A DNA stretch of 64,000 nucleotides, taken from positions 62,001 through 126,000 of the forward strand of contig JAHBWZ010000009.1 of assembly GCA_019636755.1 (NCBI GenBank), in the 5' to 3' direction. The notes beneath the pieces are model-generated. The model was given only the letters and a program-made list of their open reading frames with translations. It did not search any database and was not told the DNA's origin. The translations under genes and the position numbers were made by a program. This DNA comes from Phycisphaeraceae bacterium (GTDB lineage: Bacteria; Planctomycetota; Phycisphaerae; Phycisphaerales; SM1A02). Below are positions 46,249-55,867 of this stretch, in pieces. Every line of letters starts with the position of its first letter. The first letter of the stretch is position 1.

Positions 46249-47502
46249 TCACGGCACTGCCGGATATCCGCCCCCGCCCAAGCCGCGTGATCTCCTGCCG
46301 GATAGCGCCCACTCGCTGTGCGCGAAGCCGCGGAGTTCCACGCATCGCTCCATCCACGTCCGCGCGCGGGCACGCATCGCGTCATCCACCGCGCGGAGTG
46401 CCGCCAGTCGCGCCCGCAGCGCTTCGGGGACACCCGGATCAGCCATCGCCTCTTCGTTGCCCGCGGCGATCACCCGCTGCACGACCTCCCGGAACCGGCG
46501 CGCCTCGACATCCGACGGCGCGTACTCCGGCCACGCGTGCGCTTCGAAGCGCGCCTGGAGCCGGTCGCCCAGGTCACCGGGGAGGCGCCCCGGCTCCGCC
46601 AGGGTGGCCACCAGCGCGCAGAGGTCGTCCATGCGGCGCCGCGCCAGCGCCAGCGCGGGCGCCGTGCGGGACTCCATCAGGCGCCCGTACTGCGCGATCA
46701 GGGTCTCCGGTGGCGCCGTGCTGGTCCGCAGTCCACGGTCGTACTCCGCCATGAGGGCGTCGTGGTTGTCCGTCAGGAAGACGCGGGCCGCCGAGTCCAT
46801 CCGGACCGAGTGGATCGACGCGTCCGCGCCGGCCCGCGCATCGCGCGCGGCCTGCGCGGACCAGGCGGCGATGTCGGGATCACCGGGGAGGATGTCCGCC
46901 AGTTCGGCCGGCGATGCGATCTCGATCAGGGTCTCCACCAGGTCGAAGGAGATCGCCGGCATCTGCGTCGCAGAGAGACTCTCATACGGTGCATGGCAGC
47001 GACGGCTCCACCACGCCCGCGCCATTCGGACCAGCGACTGGTCGATGGACGGGAGGTATTCGCCGAATGCCAGGAGCCACCGGTCACCGATGCCGAGAAG
47101 ATCCCGGCCGAACGCAACACTGTTCTCCCGGAACCGCACTCGCAGGGACTCCAGCTCCGGCCCGAGCGAGAACGTCGACGTGAGCACGGGATGAATGACA
47201 TCGCCATCGGCGCTGAGCCGGTCCATGCGGGCCGATCGCTGCGCCTGGTCCTCGTCCTGCCATCTCGGCCAGAAGAACTCGTCGAAGAACCGGGCGTGCA
47301 GGTCGGGCAGCCGGAGGATCGCACCCAGGATCGCACGATCCCGCGCTCCTGGAGCAGGCGGACAGGTGACGACGACGCCCCGATCGCGCGCGGGCGGTGC
47401 GGCGCCGACCGGTCTGCCCGCGGCTGCGATCGCGATCAGGGCGAGAGCAGGCGCACTGGCCCACGCGCGGGCGGGCGACGCTACTCCGGGCCACCGCCGC
47501 AT
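46249..47502 (-). CDS. Secreted protein of unknown function, C-terminus frameshifted
   Basis: 417 residues from ATG 47502 (GGAGG upstream). Signal peptide (ASAPALALIAIAAAGRPVGA), then a helical domain with conserved-looking aromatic patches (LHARFFDEFFWPRWQDEDQAQR, LLAFGEYLPSIDQSLVRMARAWW). I do not recognise the family. The frame ends in low-complexity RRSRGLGGGGYPAVP near 46250, but a convincing continuation (DAVWLRETLAVQGAPEDVARSRGW, then AASYFATPGIPMEEPVPVEV) is present in other frames down to about 45990, so one or two indels cut off about 90 residues. It overlaps the preceding gene by 22 bp. Confidence 0.65.
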   Translation of the reverse strand: MRRWPGVASPARAWASAPALALIAIAAAGRPVGAAPPARDRGVVVTCPPAPGARDRAILGAILRLPDLHARFFDEFFWPRWQDEDQAQRSARMDRLSADGDVIHPVLTSTFSLGPELESLRVRFRENSVAFGRDLLGIGDRWLLAFGEYLPSIDQSLVRMARAWWSRRCHAPYESLSATQMPAISFDLVETLIEIASPAELADILPGDPDIAAWSAQAARDARAGADASIHSVRMDSAARVFLTDNHDALMAEYDRGLRTSTAPPETLIAQYGRLMESRTAPALALARRRMDDLCALVATLAEPGRLPGDLGDRLQARFEAHAWPEYAPSDVEARRFREVVQRVIAAGNEEAMADPGVPEALRARLAALRAVDDAMRARARTWMERCVELRGFAHSEWALSGRRSRGLGGGGYPAVP

Positions 47503-47894
47503 GGTTCCGCCTCCGGGTCGATCATCGGGTTTGACTCGCAGTTGGCCCACGCCGTGTCTGCTTCGTGATCACATGGCCGCGGATCGAAGATCGTGAGACA
47601 CTTCCCGGGCCTGTATCCACACTGGCTGCCGAATCCCTCCACGACATCGCGCGCATGCCAGCCGTCGTCCTGGTACAGCGCGACATGCGTCGCCGGCCCC
47701 GACTCGATCGGCAGTGGCGGACACGCCTGCGCCGGCGATCCCGGCGGACAGAGCGTCCAGAGCAGGTGGCCGAGTTTCTGACAGCAGCCCCCCTGGAAGG
47801 ACGCGATCGTCACGCAGTCACCGCCCGCAGCCGGTATGACCATCGCGGCGACGACCACGACACCCGCACTCACAAAGACCGCATCACGCGACAT
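47481..47894 (-). CDS. Small Cys-rich secreted protein
   Basis: 137 residues. Signal peptide MSRDAVFVSAGVVVVAAMVIPAAGG, then a domain with ten cysteines (FQGGCCQKLGHLLWTLCPPG, GSQCGYRPGKCLTIFDPRPCDHE), probably disulfide-bonded. No family recognised. Its 3' end overlaps the start of the next gene, so both are probably cotranscribed. A long G/C homopolymer tract lies about 75 bp upstream of the start, in the promoter position. Confidence 0.75.
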   Translation of the reverse strand: MSRDAVFVSAGVVVVAAMVIPAAGGDCVTIASFQGGCCQKLGHLLWTLCPPGSPAQACPPLPIESGPATHVALYQDDGWHARDVVEGFGSQCGYRPGKCLTIFDPRPCDHEADTAWANCESNPMIDPEAEPCGGGPE

Positions 47895-47966
47895 GACATG
47901 GCTCCCGTGGCGTCACAGGAGGAGCCCCGTCCGCGTCGAACCTCGCGCGGGCGGGCAGCCCTGTAC

Positions 47967-48000
47967 GGGGGGGGGGGGGGTCCCCCCCCCCCCCCCCCCC
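47967..48000. repeat. Homopolymer tract G14-T-C19
   Basis: 34 bp of G14, one T and C19 between RNase Y and the Cys-rich gene. It can fold into a pure G:C stem. Tracts like this are unstable in vivo and are poorly resolved by sequencing. Confidence 0.9.
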
Positions 48001-48125
48001 GACGACGCAAGTCCCATCCAATGTCCGCCCGGCCAACGCGGATCATGCCTGCACGACACCCGCCACGGCCAGCCGCGCCGGCGCGCGATCGGCTCTTCTC
48101 ACACCTCTCAACCAGCGTCAGACCG

Positions 48126-49715
48126 TTACCGCGCGACCGCCTCCGCACGTACCTCGCGCAGGACGGTCACCTTGATCTCCCCGGGGAAGGTCATCTCGTC
48201 CGAGACCTTCTTCGCGATCTCCTCGGAGAGGGCGAATGCATCCGCGTCCGTGCAGCGCTGGGCGTCGATGATGACCCGGACTTCCCGCCCCGCCTGGAAC
48301 GCGTGCGCCTCCGTCACCAGCCGGCTCTCCCGGGCGATGGCCTCCAGTTGCTCCAGGCGCTTGATGTACATCTCCATCGACTCGCGCCGGGCGCCGGGCC
48401 GGGCGCCGGAGATGGCATCCGCCGCCATCACGATCGGGGTGTAGGGCGAGGTCGAGACGATGTCGCCGTGATGTCCGCCGATGGCGTTGAGAACGACGTC
48501 GGACTTCTCACCGTGGCGCGCGGCGAACTCCATGCCGATCGCCGGATGCCCGCCCTCCATCTCGTGATCCATCGCCTTGCCGATGTCGTGCAGCAGCCCG
48601 CAGCGCCGGGCCAGATCGCCCTTGAGCCCCAGTTGATCCGCGATGATCTGCGAGAGATACGCGACCTCGATCGAGTGCCGCAGCACGTTCTGGCCGTAGG
48701 ACGTGCGGAAGTGCAGCTTGCCGAGCGCTTCGACGACCTTGGGATGGAGTCCGCGGACGTTGGCTTCCAGCGCCGCCTCGTTGCCGGCCTTGATGATCCG
48801 CTCCGCCATGTCCTTGCGGACCGATTCCACGATCTCCTCGATCCGTGACGGATGGACTCGTCCGTCGGCGACCAGCCGCTGCAGCGATTCTGCCGCGATC
48901 TGCCGGCGGATCGGATCGAAGCAGGAGACGGCGATCACGCCCGGCGTGTCATCCACCAGAATGTCGACGCCGGTCGCCTTCTCGAGCGTGCGGATATTGC
49001 GCCCCTCGCGGCCGATGATCCGGCCCTTGAGGTCGTCGGAGGGAATCTTGACGGACCGGACCGTGGAGTCCGCCACGTGCTCCGCCGCGTACCGCTGGAT
49101 CGCCTGGAGCGTGATCTCCCGGCTGCGCGTCCTCGCCTGGAGTTCCGCCTCCTCGATGATCCGCTGGGCCCGGACGGCGCCGTCGTGGGCGTACTCGATC
49201 CGGATCTCATCCAGGAACTGGGCCTTCGCCTCCTCGACGGAGAGCCCGGAGAGCGACTCCAGCCGGGCACGGATGCGGGCGATCTCCGCGGTCAGTTCCT
49301 GCTCCCGCGCTTCCGCCGCCTCTTCGAGCTTCCGGATCCGCGACTCCCGCTTCTCCAGACGGCGCTCGGTCTCGTTGATCTTCTCGAGCTTCTGGTCCAG
49401 CGTGTCTTCACGCTTCTCCAGGCGCGCCTGGTCCTTCTTGACATCGGCGAGCAGGGCTGCCAGTTCCTGGTCGAGTTCCTCCCGCCGGGCGGCGATGCGC
49501 TTCTCCGCCTCCAGTTCGATGCGCTGTCGTTCCGCCTCCGCCTCGGTCCGGGCGGTCTGCCTGATCTGCTCCCCGTCCTGTCGCGCCCGGCTGACGATGT
49601 TGCCGGAGGTGACCCGGAGGATCACCCAGACGAGAATGCCGCCCGCAATGACGCCGAGCAGGCTCGCAACGCCTGGATTGAGGGGGCCTGATTCTGAGAG
49701 ATGGAGAAACAGCAT
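48126..49715 (-). CDS. rny: Ribonuclease Y
   Basis: 529 residues. RNase Y is the membrane-anchored endonuclease that starts mRNA decay in many bacteria without RNase E. N-terminal membrane helix (ASLLGVIAGGILVWVILRV), a long Lys/Arg/Glu coiled coil (about 40-190), KH domain (KGRIIGREGRNIRTLEKATGVDI), then HD domain with the metal-binding RHSIEVAYLS and LLHDIGKAMDHE, and the C-terminal domain with GREVRVIIDA. All family landmarks are in order. AGGGG lies about 8 nt before the ATG. Confidence 0.96.
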   Translation of the reverse strand: MLFLHLSESGPLNPGVASLLGVIAGGILVWVILRVTSGNIVSRARQDGEQIRQTARTEAEAERQRIELEAEKRIAARREELDQELAALLADVKKDQARLEKREDTLDQKLEKINETERRLEKRESRIRKLEEAAEAREQELTAEIARIRARLESLSGLSVEEAKAQFLDEIRIEYAHDGAVRAQRIIEEAELQARTRSREITLQAIQRYAAEHVADSTVRSVKIPSDDLKGRIIGREGRNIRTLEKATGVDILVDDTPGVIAVSCFDPIRRQIAAESLQRLVADGRVHPSRIEEIVESVRKDMAERIIKAGNEAALEANVRGLHPKVVEALGKLHFRTSYGQNVLRHSIEVAYLSQIIADQLGLKGDLARRCGLLHDIGKAMDHEMEGGHPAIGMEFAARHGEKSDVVLNAIGGHHGDIVSTSPYTPIVMAADAISGARPGARRESMEMYIKRLEQLEAIARESRLVTEAHAFQAGREVRVIIDAQRCTDADAFALSEEIAKKVSDEMTFPGEIKVTVLREVRAEAVAR

Positions 49716-50584
49716 CGGACAACCCCTGCGCGAGACGGCTCACCCCGGCATGCCCCCGACAGGCGGGGCGACATGCCGGACGACGGCACAGGCGTTTCCG
49801 ATGACGCGCACGGCGCCCGCTGGGCGCTGCGCCATCGGCGTCACCGATACGGAAGTCCGATCCCTGCGGGCAGCACCCCGGCGTCGACGACGGACCGGGC
49901 GTCTCCACGGCCTCCGCGCCCTCCGCCGGGTTCAGACCCGGTCAGCGCTGAGGCCCTCCAACCGCCCCACGATGATGGACGCGGCGACTCGCGCTCGAAA
50001 CGGGGACGATCCGCCCGCCGCGCCATCGGCGGGCAGAGGGCCGCGCCGACTTCGCGTCGTCCGGGAGGCGGCCCCGCGGCGCATCCGGTCACGCGGGTCC
50101 CGCCGGCGTGATCCGGTCCTTGCGCGGCGTGGGGGATCCCCCCCTCGAGCGCCGGCCCGGTCCGGGACCGGGCGCCCGACCCGCACCGAGGCGCCGCGCG
50201 ACGCGACCCGACGGCCGCGATGGTGCGAAGAGACTCGGAATGGTCGGCGTGATGCATCGTGCGACGGAGCAGGTACTGGACTTCCTATCTGTCTCAGCCC
50301 GAGTCCTCAGCCCGAGTGCTCTGCCCGGATCCGGCCGGGCCGGGCGAGCCAGCCGCGGACGGCGGTTCGAGTCCTCGCGCTGCGAGCGGTCCCGCCGTCG
50401 GCGGGGCCGATCATGAAACGGGCGACGGCCCGTGCGGTCCGTGGGCGAGTCGTGGATGTTCAGGACAGATCCACGGTGAACCGGCAGACGCCGGATCACC
50501 CACCAACGGGACGAGAATCCATCGCATAATCGGGCCGGTCGCAGGGACTGTCAAGGCGGCCGGTCCGTCACCGCCCTCCGCCGG
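49716..50584. other. Intergenic region, no gene recognised
   Basis: About 870 bp between divergent rny and the ABC permease. A minus-strand frame of 138 codons (49841-50257) has only low-complexity Arg/Gly/Pro sequence. A GGTTCGAGTCC near 50362 recalls a tRNA T-loop, but no T-stem or acceptor can be paired around it. Confidence 0.5.
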
Positions 50585-50590
50585 TACCAT
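50585..50590 (+). promoter_or_regulatory. Likely -10 of the ABC permease gene (TACCAT), nearly leaderless
   Basis: TACCAT ends 6 nt before GTG 50597. With transcription starting about 6-7 nt after the hexamer, the message would begin at or next to the start codon. Confidence 0.55.
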
Positions 50591-50596
50591 CGCCCC

Positions 50597-52450
50597 GTGC
50601 CCGCATTCCTCAACTGGCTTCTCCGGCTTCTTCCGACGAATCCGATCTGCATCCGGATCATCCAGGTCGGCTCCCGCCAGATGCGCCACCTGACGATCCG
50701 GGCGGGCTATCTGGCGGTCATCATCCTCGTCCTGCTCTTCTTCCTTCTGGGGCAGTCCGGTTCGAGCAGTCTCTCCCTGCCCGATCTTGCCCGGGCCGGC
50801 GCGAACATGTTCACCCAGGTGAGCTACCTCCAGGTCACGCTCATCTGCCTGCTGACGCCCGTCTTCATGGCCGGCGCCATCGCCCAGGAGGCGAACCCGC
50901 GGACGTGGGACATCCTCCTGACGACACCGCTGAACAATCTCCAGATCGTCCTGGGCAACCTGTTCGGCCGGCTCTTCTTCGTCGTGGCGCTGCTCTTCTC
51001 GAGCCTTCCCCTCTTCGTCATGACGCAGTACTTCGGCGGCGTGCCGGGGGAGGCGATCTTCGCGTCGTATGCAATCGCCGTCTTCAGCGCGCTGGTCGTC
51101 GCCGCGATCGCCATCACGCTGAGCGTCACCCGGACCGCCGGTCGGCGCGCCGTCGTCGTCTTCTACTTCAGCGTGATCATGTATCTCTTCGTCACCGGCG
51201 GCGCCGACGCGATCTTCTCCAGCCCGGTCGAGAACAGCTCCGTCGCCCGGCATACGACGGTCTTCACGCCGCTCAATCCGTTCCTGGCACTCCGTGTTCT
51301 GCTGGACTCCAACGCGTACGTCCCGCATGACTTCACCGGGTCCGACGCCGCCGGCTTCGTCCGGCTCTGGATGGGACGGCCGATCGCCGCGTTCTGCTGG
51401 ACCGCGGGACTGATCAGTCTCCTGCTCGCCGCGTTCTCGACCATCCGCGTCCGCATCATCGGGACGAAGGCGGGCGGAAACCCGTGGTACCGCCGGCTTT
51501 TCGGGCTCGCCGCCCGTGGCGCCACGGAGCGACCCGCCCGGACGGTCGGCGTGAATCCCGTGGCGTGGCGTGAATCGGTGGCGCGCGGACGGACGCTCGG
51601 CACGATGCTGGCGCGCTGGGGGTTCGTGTCCGCGGGCATCCTTCTCGGCATCGTGCTCCTGGTGCTCTTTCACGTCGGAACGCTGGATCATGCCGGGCTG
51701 CGCCTCGCGCTCGGCACGGTGGTCATGGGCGAAGTGGCCATCATCGCGCTCGCGGCGCTGAACATGAGTTCGACCGCGGTCAGCCGCGAGCGCGAGGACG
51801 GCTCGCTCGACATCATCCTGACCACGCCGATCCAGCCAGGACCGTATCTCGCCGGCAAACTGCGCGGTCTGCTGCAGTACCTCGGGCCGCTCATGCTGGT
51901 GCCCGCGACGACGCTGCTGCTGTTCGCGATCTACGTGCTTGCCGGCGGGTTCGGCCGCAAAGGCGGCATCACCGTGACGGAAACCGCGGCGGCACTGGCG
52001 AACAATGCCCCGGAACTCCCGGTGATCCTGCCCGAGGCGGCGCTCGCCGTCCCGATCCTCCTGGTGCCGTTCACCGGGTTCTGCGTCATGATCGGCCTGC
52101 AGTGGTCCATCCGCAGCCGCGGCACGATCTCGTCGATGATCGCGGCGGTCGGCGTCGTCCTTGCGATCGGCGGCGTGCTGACGCTGTGCGGACGGATCGG
52201 CGGACACGGCATGAGCATCGTCGGCGCGGTCCTGTCCGCCTTCAGCCCCGTCAACCTGGTGCTCGCGCACATCGCACCGGGCGCATGGATCCCCAGCGCG
52301 CTCGAGGCGGGGCCCGCCGCTGCGAGATCCACGCTCTTCATCAGCGCGCTCATCGCGGCGGGCGCGTATACCGGCGTCTCCGTCGGACTCCACTCCGCGA
52401 TGAAGCGTTCGTTCATGATGACGGTCCGCAGGCTCTCGGGCACGCGGTGA
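50597..52450 (+). CDS. ABC-2 type transporter permease, tandem-fused
   Basis: 617 residues with about 12 membrane segments in two halves. Each half contains the ABC-2 permease hallmark in which an acidic/basic loop precedes a helix: QEANPRTWDILLTTPLNNLQIVLGNLFGR (about residues 100-125) and SREREDGSLDIILTTPIQPGPYLAGKLRG (about 395-422). This looks like an internal duplication or fusion of two permease units. No ATP-binding subunit is adjacent, so the partner must be encoded elsewhere. The substrate is unknown. GTG 50597 is chosen for the -10 element just upstream. Confidence 0.85.
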   Translation: MPAFLNWLLRLLPTNPICIRIIQVGSRQMRHLTIRAGYLAVIILVLLFFLLGQSGSSSLSLPDLARAGANMFTQVSYLQVTLICLLTPVFMAGAIAQEANPRTWDILLTTPLNNLQIVLGNLFGRLFFVVALLFSSLPLFVMTQYFGGVPGEAIFASYAIAVFSALVVAAIAITLSVTRTAGRRAVVVFYFSVIMYLFVTGGADAIFSSPVENSSVARHTTVFTPLNPFLALRVLLDSNAYVPHDFTGSDAAGFVRLWMGRPIAAFCWTAGLISLLLAAFSTIRVRIIGTKAGGNPWYRRLFGLAARGATERPARTVGVNPVAWRESVARGRTLGTMLARWGFVSAGILLGIVLLVLFHVGTLDHAGLRLALGTVVMGEVAIIALAALNMSSTAVSREREDGSLDIILTTPIQPGPYLAGKLRGLLQYLGPLMLVPATTLLLFAIYVLAGGFGRKGGITVTETAAALANNAPELPVILPEAALAVPILLVPFTGFCVMIGLQWSIRSRGTISSMIAAVGVVLAIGGVLTLCGRIGGHGMSIVGAVLSAFSPVNLVLAHIAPGAWIPSALEAGPAAARSTLFISALIAAGAYTGVSVGLHSAMKRSFMMTVRRLSGTR

Positions 52451-52508
52451 CCGCGGCGGATCCGCATCGATGATCGATCCGGAGACCCGGACCCGCGCGT
52501 CTGCCGGG

Positions 52509-52514
52509 TATACT
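52509..52514 (+). promoter_or_regulatory. Likely -10 of the following gene (TATACT)
   Basis: TATACT lies 28 nt before ATG 52543. Best match to the -10 consensus in this part, with no clear -35. Confidence 0.5.
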
Positions 52515-52542
52515 CCGGTCTTCACCCACCGCGGCCCGGAGC

Positions 52543-53271
52543 ATGCACATGGCCGAGATGACATCCCACGGAACGCCGAAGCTCTATGACGATGAAGGCG
52601 ACCTGCTGATCGAGGGCGATCGGCTTGCCGACCGGGTCGTCCTGCTGCCGGCGGGCGACCCGCGTGTCGCATCGACGGGCCCGGGCCGGATCCGGATCCA
52701 GTGGGGCCAGCACCTGCTGTCCGACCTGGTCGCCGGCCGGTATCGCACGGTCGTCTGCGGCATCAACGATGATGACAACTCGCACGGCATCATCGGCGAG
52801 CTTCTTCAACTCATCTCCACGAGCCAGTGGACCGTGCAGTCCGCCACCAGTTACGCGCGGATGTTCCAGGAGTCCGTCGCGGTGCATGCGTCGGACGATC
52901 GTGAACCGTACGTCCTCAAGTTCGACCTCGATCGCCTGCTGATCCTCGCAATCCTGCGACCGCGCGGTCGTGATCACCTGACGGTCGACGACCTTTCCCG
53001 CGGATTCCGCACGATCTCGAAGATGCTGGCGAACCGCGCCGACCGGCTGCCGGTCGCGAGCGTCTCGTTCCTCGGCGCCAAGTCGAACCGGCTGGTCGAC
53101 GCCAGGGGTGATGAGCCGTCGTTCGAGACGGTCCTGCGCACCATGCACGAGGCAGGCTTCCGCGGCGACGTCTACCCGTCGCTCGGCATGTGGCGACTCT
53201 CGCCCACCGCGGTCTTCGCGTCGTATCCGTTCCCGGCAAGCCTGGAGGAGATGCGGCGCGGCGGGTTCTGA
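52543..53271 (+). CDS. Conserved hypothetical protein
   Basis: 242 residues, soluble, not recognised. It has a regular alpha/beta pattern with DRVVLLPAGDPRV, TVVCGINDDDNSHGIIGELL, LKFDLDRLLILAILRPRGRDHLTVDDLSRGF and ASVSFLGAKSNRLVDARG. No signal peptide, membrane helix or known catalytic motif is seen. Two ATGs (52543, 52549) are possible starts. It stands alone, with its own promoter. Confidence 0.75.
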   Translation: MHMAEMTSHGTPKLYDDEGDLLIEGDRLADRVVLLPAGDPRVASTGPGRIRIQWGQHLLSDLVAGRYRTVVCGINDDDNSHGIIGELLQLISTSQWTVQSATSYARMFQESVAVHASDDREPYVLKFDLDRLLILAILRPRGRDHLTVDDLSRGFRTISKMLANRADRLPVASVSFLGAKSNRLVDARGDEPSFETVLRTMHEAGFRGDVYPSLGMWRLSPTAVFASYPFPASLEEMRRGGF

Positions 53272-53329
53272 TGTCGCGGCATCGGTCCGGGCTGCGCGTG
53301 CCATGCGCGGGGGGCAGGACGCCCGGTGG

Positions 53330-54079
53330 TCACGGCGCCGGGGCCGTCGTTCCCGTCTCCGTCCCGGGTGACCGTGGCGGAACGGTGCGGCGCAGGATGG
53401 TCGCGTCCTCTTCCGTCAGGACGCCTGCCTCCACCCACCGACCGATCAGCGCGTAGACCTGCTGCGATTCGCGCAGCGAGTCCGCGCGTCGCAGGACTCG
53501 CAGGACCGCGTCCCGCAGCGCGTCCCGCTCGAGTTCACCGATTTCGCGCCGTCGTTCGATCTCGCGCCGGACGGGGTCCGCCGCGGGATCCTGCATGAAT
53601 CGCTCCAGGAGGGCGGACGCTGCGATCGTGGCAACGGCCTGGGCCTCGATGCGGGCCAGCGCCAGCTGCGACTCGGCCTGGAGCCGGGCCTGCTCGGCGG
53701 CGATCCGCGCCTGCTGCGCCTGTGCCTGTGCCTGTGTCACGTTGCCCGCGGCGCGCAACTGGAGGAACAGGACCGTGCCGATCCACAGCACGACCGGCGT
53801 GCACGCGAGGAGCACGCCGGCCACGATGCGACCCACATGGTGCGCGGCGCGTCCATAGGAGACGCCCCGTCCCCCCGCCAGGTCCGCCCCGCACTCGGGA
53901 CACGCGGTCGGCATGACGCCGTCGGCGCGCCGCAGGTCGTAGCGGCATCGCGCACACGTCGGATGCTCGAAGACCAGCCGGCCGCGCCAGCCGCGACCCA
54001 CGAGCACGCCGCCGCCGAACAGAAAGACGAGGAAGAGGAGGGTGAAGAACCCCAGAAAGAGTGCACCACCTGCGGCCAT
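53330..54079 (-). CDS. Membrane protein with zinc ribbon and coiled coil
   Basis: 249 residues. First membrane helix (LFLGFFTLLFLVFLFGGGVLVG), then a cytoplasmic zinc-ribbon (CARCRYDLRRADGVMPTACPECG, two CxxC pairs), a second helix (IVAGVLLACTPVVLWIGTVLF) and an Ala/Gln-rich coiled coil (AQAQAQQARIAAEQARLQAE). Such ribbon-plus-helix proteins are frequent in Planctomycetota; their role is unknown. ATG 54079 follows GGAG. Upstream frame extensions are low complexity. Confidence 0.8.
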   Translation of the reverse strand: MAAGGALFLGFFTLLFLVFLFGGGVLVGRGWRGRLVFEHPTCARCRYDLRRADGVMPTACPECGADLAGGRGVSYGRAAHHVGRIVAGVLLACTPVVLWIGTVLFLQLRAAGNVTQAQAQAQQARIAAEQARLQAESQLALARIEAQAVATIAASALLERFMQDPAADPVRREIERRREIGELERDALRDAVLRVLRRADSLRESQQVYALIGRWVEAGVLTEEDATILRRTVPPRSPGTETGTTAPAP

Positions 54080-54699
54080 GCTGTTGCTCCGGAGAATGCG
54101 CGGCGGCCGATGCCGTCTGCCGGATGCCAGATCCCTGTGGCCCGCCGTCCGCCGGCGCCGGTCGACGGGCACCGCTCATTCTGTGGTTGCGCGGCGCTGC
54201 GTGCAAACCGGTCGGGCGTGTGATGTCTCTGGGTCGTGCGCTGGCGGACGGGTCGCGCCGGAGCCTGTCCTCGACCGGATCCTGTCGATCATCCTCCGCG
54301 CCACGCGGTCCCGGAGTGCGCGCCGATGGAGATGCAGCGCCTCGTTGCCCCCCCTGTCGAGTGGCATCGCCGTCCCCCGGCGAGCCACGAGATCGACCGA
54401 CCCGGAGGCGCCGAGGACAGGAGGCGTCAGGGACATTCCCCGGCTCGTCCTTTGGGCGTTCCCGCGGCGCCGCGATCTGATCACGCGTTCGGATCTCATG
54501 GCGCTCGAGGCGTCGTACCCGTGAGCGCACGGTCGATCGCGCCTGGCGCGCTGCGCGGCGCGCCCATGTCGCCAGACCCGCACGCTCGCATTTCCGGCAG
54601 GCGGGGGCCGGGTGATGCACGCACCCGGCCCCCGTCCCGTTCCCGGTCCATCCGGCGCCGTGATCCGATCCGGCAGCGGGCGCCGCCGGACCGGGGCGC
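54080..54699. other. Intergenic region, no gene recognised
   Basis: 620 bp of overlapping short frames without a family signature. Nothing further can be supported. Confidence 0.45.
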
Positions 54700-55065
54700 T
54701 TACTGGCCCTGCTGGATCATCGCCGCCTCGATGCACGCCATCAGCGCCTCGATGTTCCAGCCGACGCGCTGCCCGGGTCGTACTCGTACGCGCCCATGTC
54801 CGCGTGACAGTTCTTCCGACGCGCGGTCATGTCCAGGTCCGGCGTGGGTGCTTCGACGAACCCGTTCTGGTCAGGGTCATAGATGTCACGCCACCGCTCC
54901 AGCAGGATCTCGACGGTGTCGCCCGTGTCCCGGCAGGGACTGGTCGACTGGAGCCGGTAGTCGCGATCTGAGGCAGGAGTGGCGGAGTCGTCCGCAGCCC
55001 GCGCCCGGAAGTCGGGCTTCGCAAGGACGCACGGGATCGACGACACCGCGGATCTGCAGCCATCA
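54700..55065 (-). pseudogene. C-terminal fragment of a beta-helix-type secreted protein
   Basis: The minus-strand frame reads DYRLQSTSPCRDTGDT ... PDLDMTARRKNCHADMGAYEYD, the closing pattern of secreted parallel beta-helix proteins (SPCIDAG...DLDGxxR...DMGAYEY). After a one-base slip it ends WNIEALMACIEAAMIQQGQ with TAA at 54700-54702. The N-terminal bulk is missing: about 60 bp upstream the dispersed GC-hairpin repeat begins, which may have replaced it. Confidence 0.6.
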
Positions 55066-55114
55066 CGTGGACATCCGGTCGACTTGTGGTATCGACCCAC
55101 GCGCGCCGGCTGAT

Positions 55115-55400
55115 CGCCGCCCACCCTCATGCGCGCAAGGGGGTTGCGGGGGGGCCTCAGCCCCCATGCGCTTGCGCACTCGTACAGGAGACCTCATGAT
55201 CATGGAGACCTGACGTCAACCGCGGTCTCCGGGAAGAGAGCGAGCGAGCGGGTGCGAGTCAGCGTCCTTGTCGATGCATCGACACTTGATTCGTGGGATC
55301 GACCCATGCGCGCCGGCATCCTCAGGACGCGCGAGCGCAGGGGGGGCTGAAGCGCCCCCCCTGCAACCTCCGGCCATTCGAGGTCGGGCCTTCGGCCTGG
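55115..55400. repeat. Dispersed GC-hairpin repeat with inverted ends
   Basis: About 245 bp bounded by GGGGGTTGCGGGGGGG (near 55140) and CCCCCCCTGCAACC (near 55365), each end being itself a hairpin. The layout resembles a small non-autonomous element with terminal inverted repeats. Compare 58440-58700. Confidence 0.6.
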
Positions 55401-55867
55401 GCCCCCTCGTGCCCCTGACACCGGGCTTCGGCCCACGGACCCGGGCCGAAGCCCGGTCCCGGAACGCACCGGCCTGCCCGGCATCAACCCATCCGCCGAG
55501 GTGGTCGTGCGGGCCGCGCCTCCCGCGCTTGACTGCCACCCACCCCGCTGTACCGTGGACTTCGGGATCCGCTCACACGTCGATTCCCGAACAGCGCCCG
55601 CCGGTTTCCGGCGTATCCACTTCCATGGGCGCTGTGCTGATTGCCTTGGGTTCCGCTGTTTCTCTCTCGACATCCCGGTCCGATTGGCCCCCCGGCACCC
55701 CCGGTACCCCCGGTCACCCCCGGTCACCCGGTCACCTCGGGCATCCGGTTCCCGGCCCCGTGGCCCCCGCTCGCACCGGCGCGTGGGGGCGCACGTGTTC
55801 CCCGCCTGCCCTGGGCCCGCGTTCCGTCGAGGTCAACCCGCACCCCTCACCCAGGAGACCCGCCCGC

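Noticed and set aside
49841-50257. 138-codon frame upstream of rny
   Set aside because: Low-complexity Arg/Gly/Pro sequence with no ribosome-binding site or family pattern.
50247-50395. Possible tRNA (GGTTCGAGTCC near 50362)
   Set aside because: No 5-bp T-stem, anticodon arm or 7-bp acceptor stem can be formed around it.
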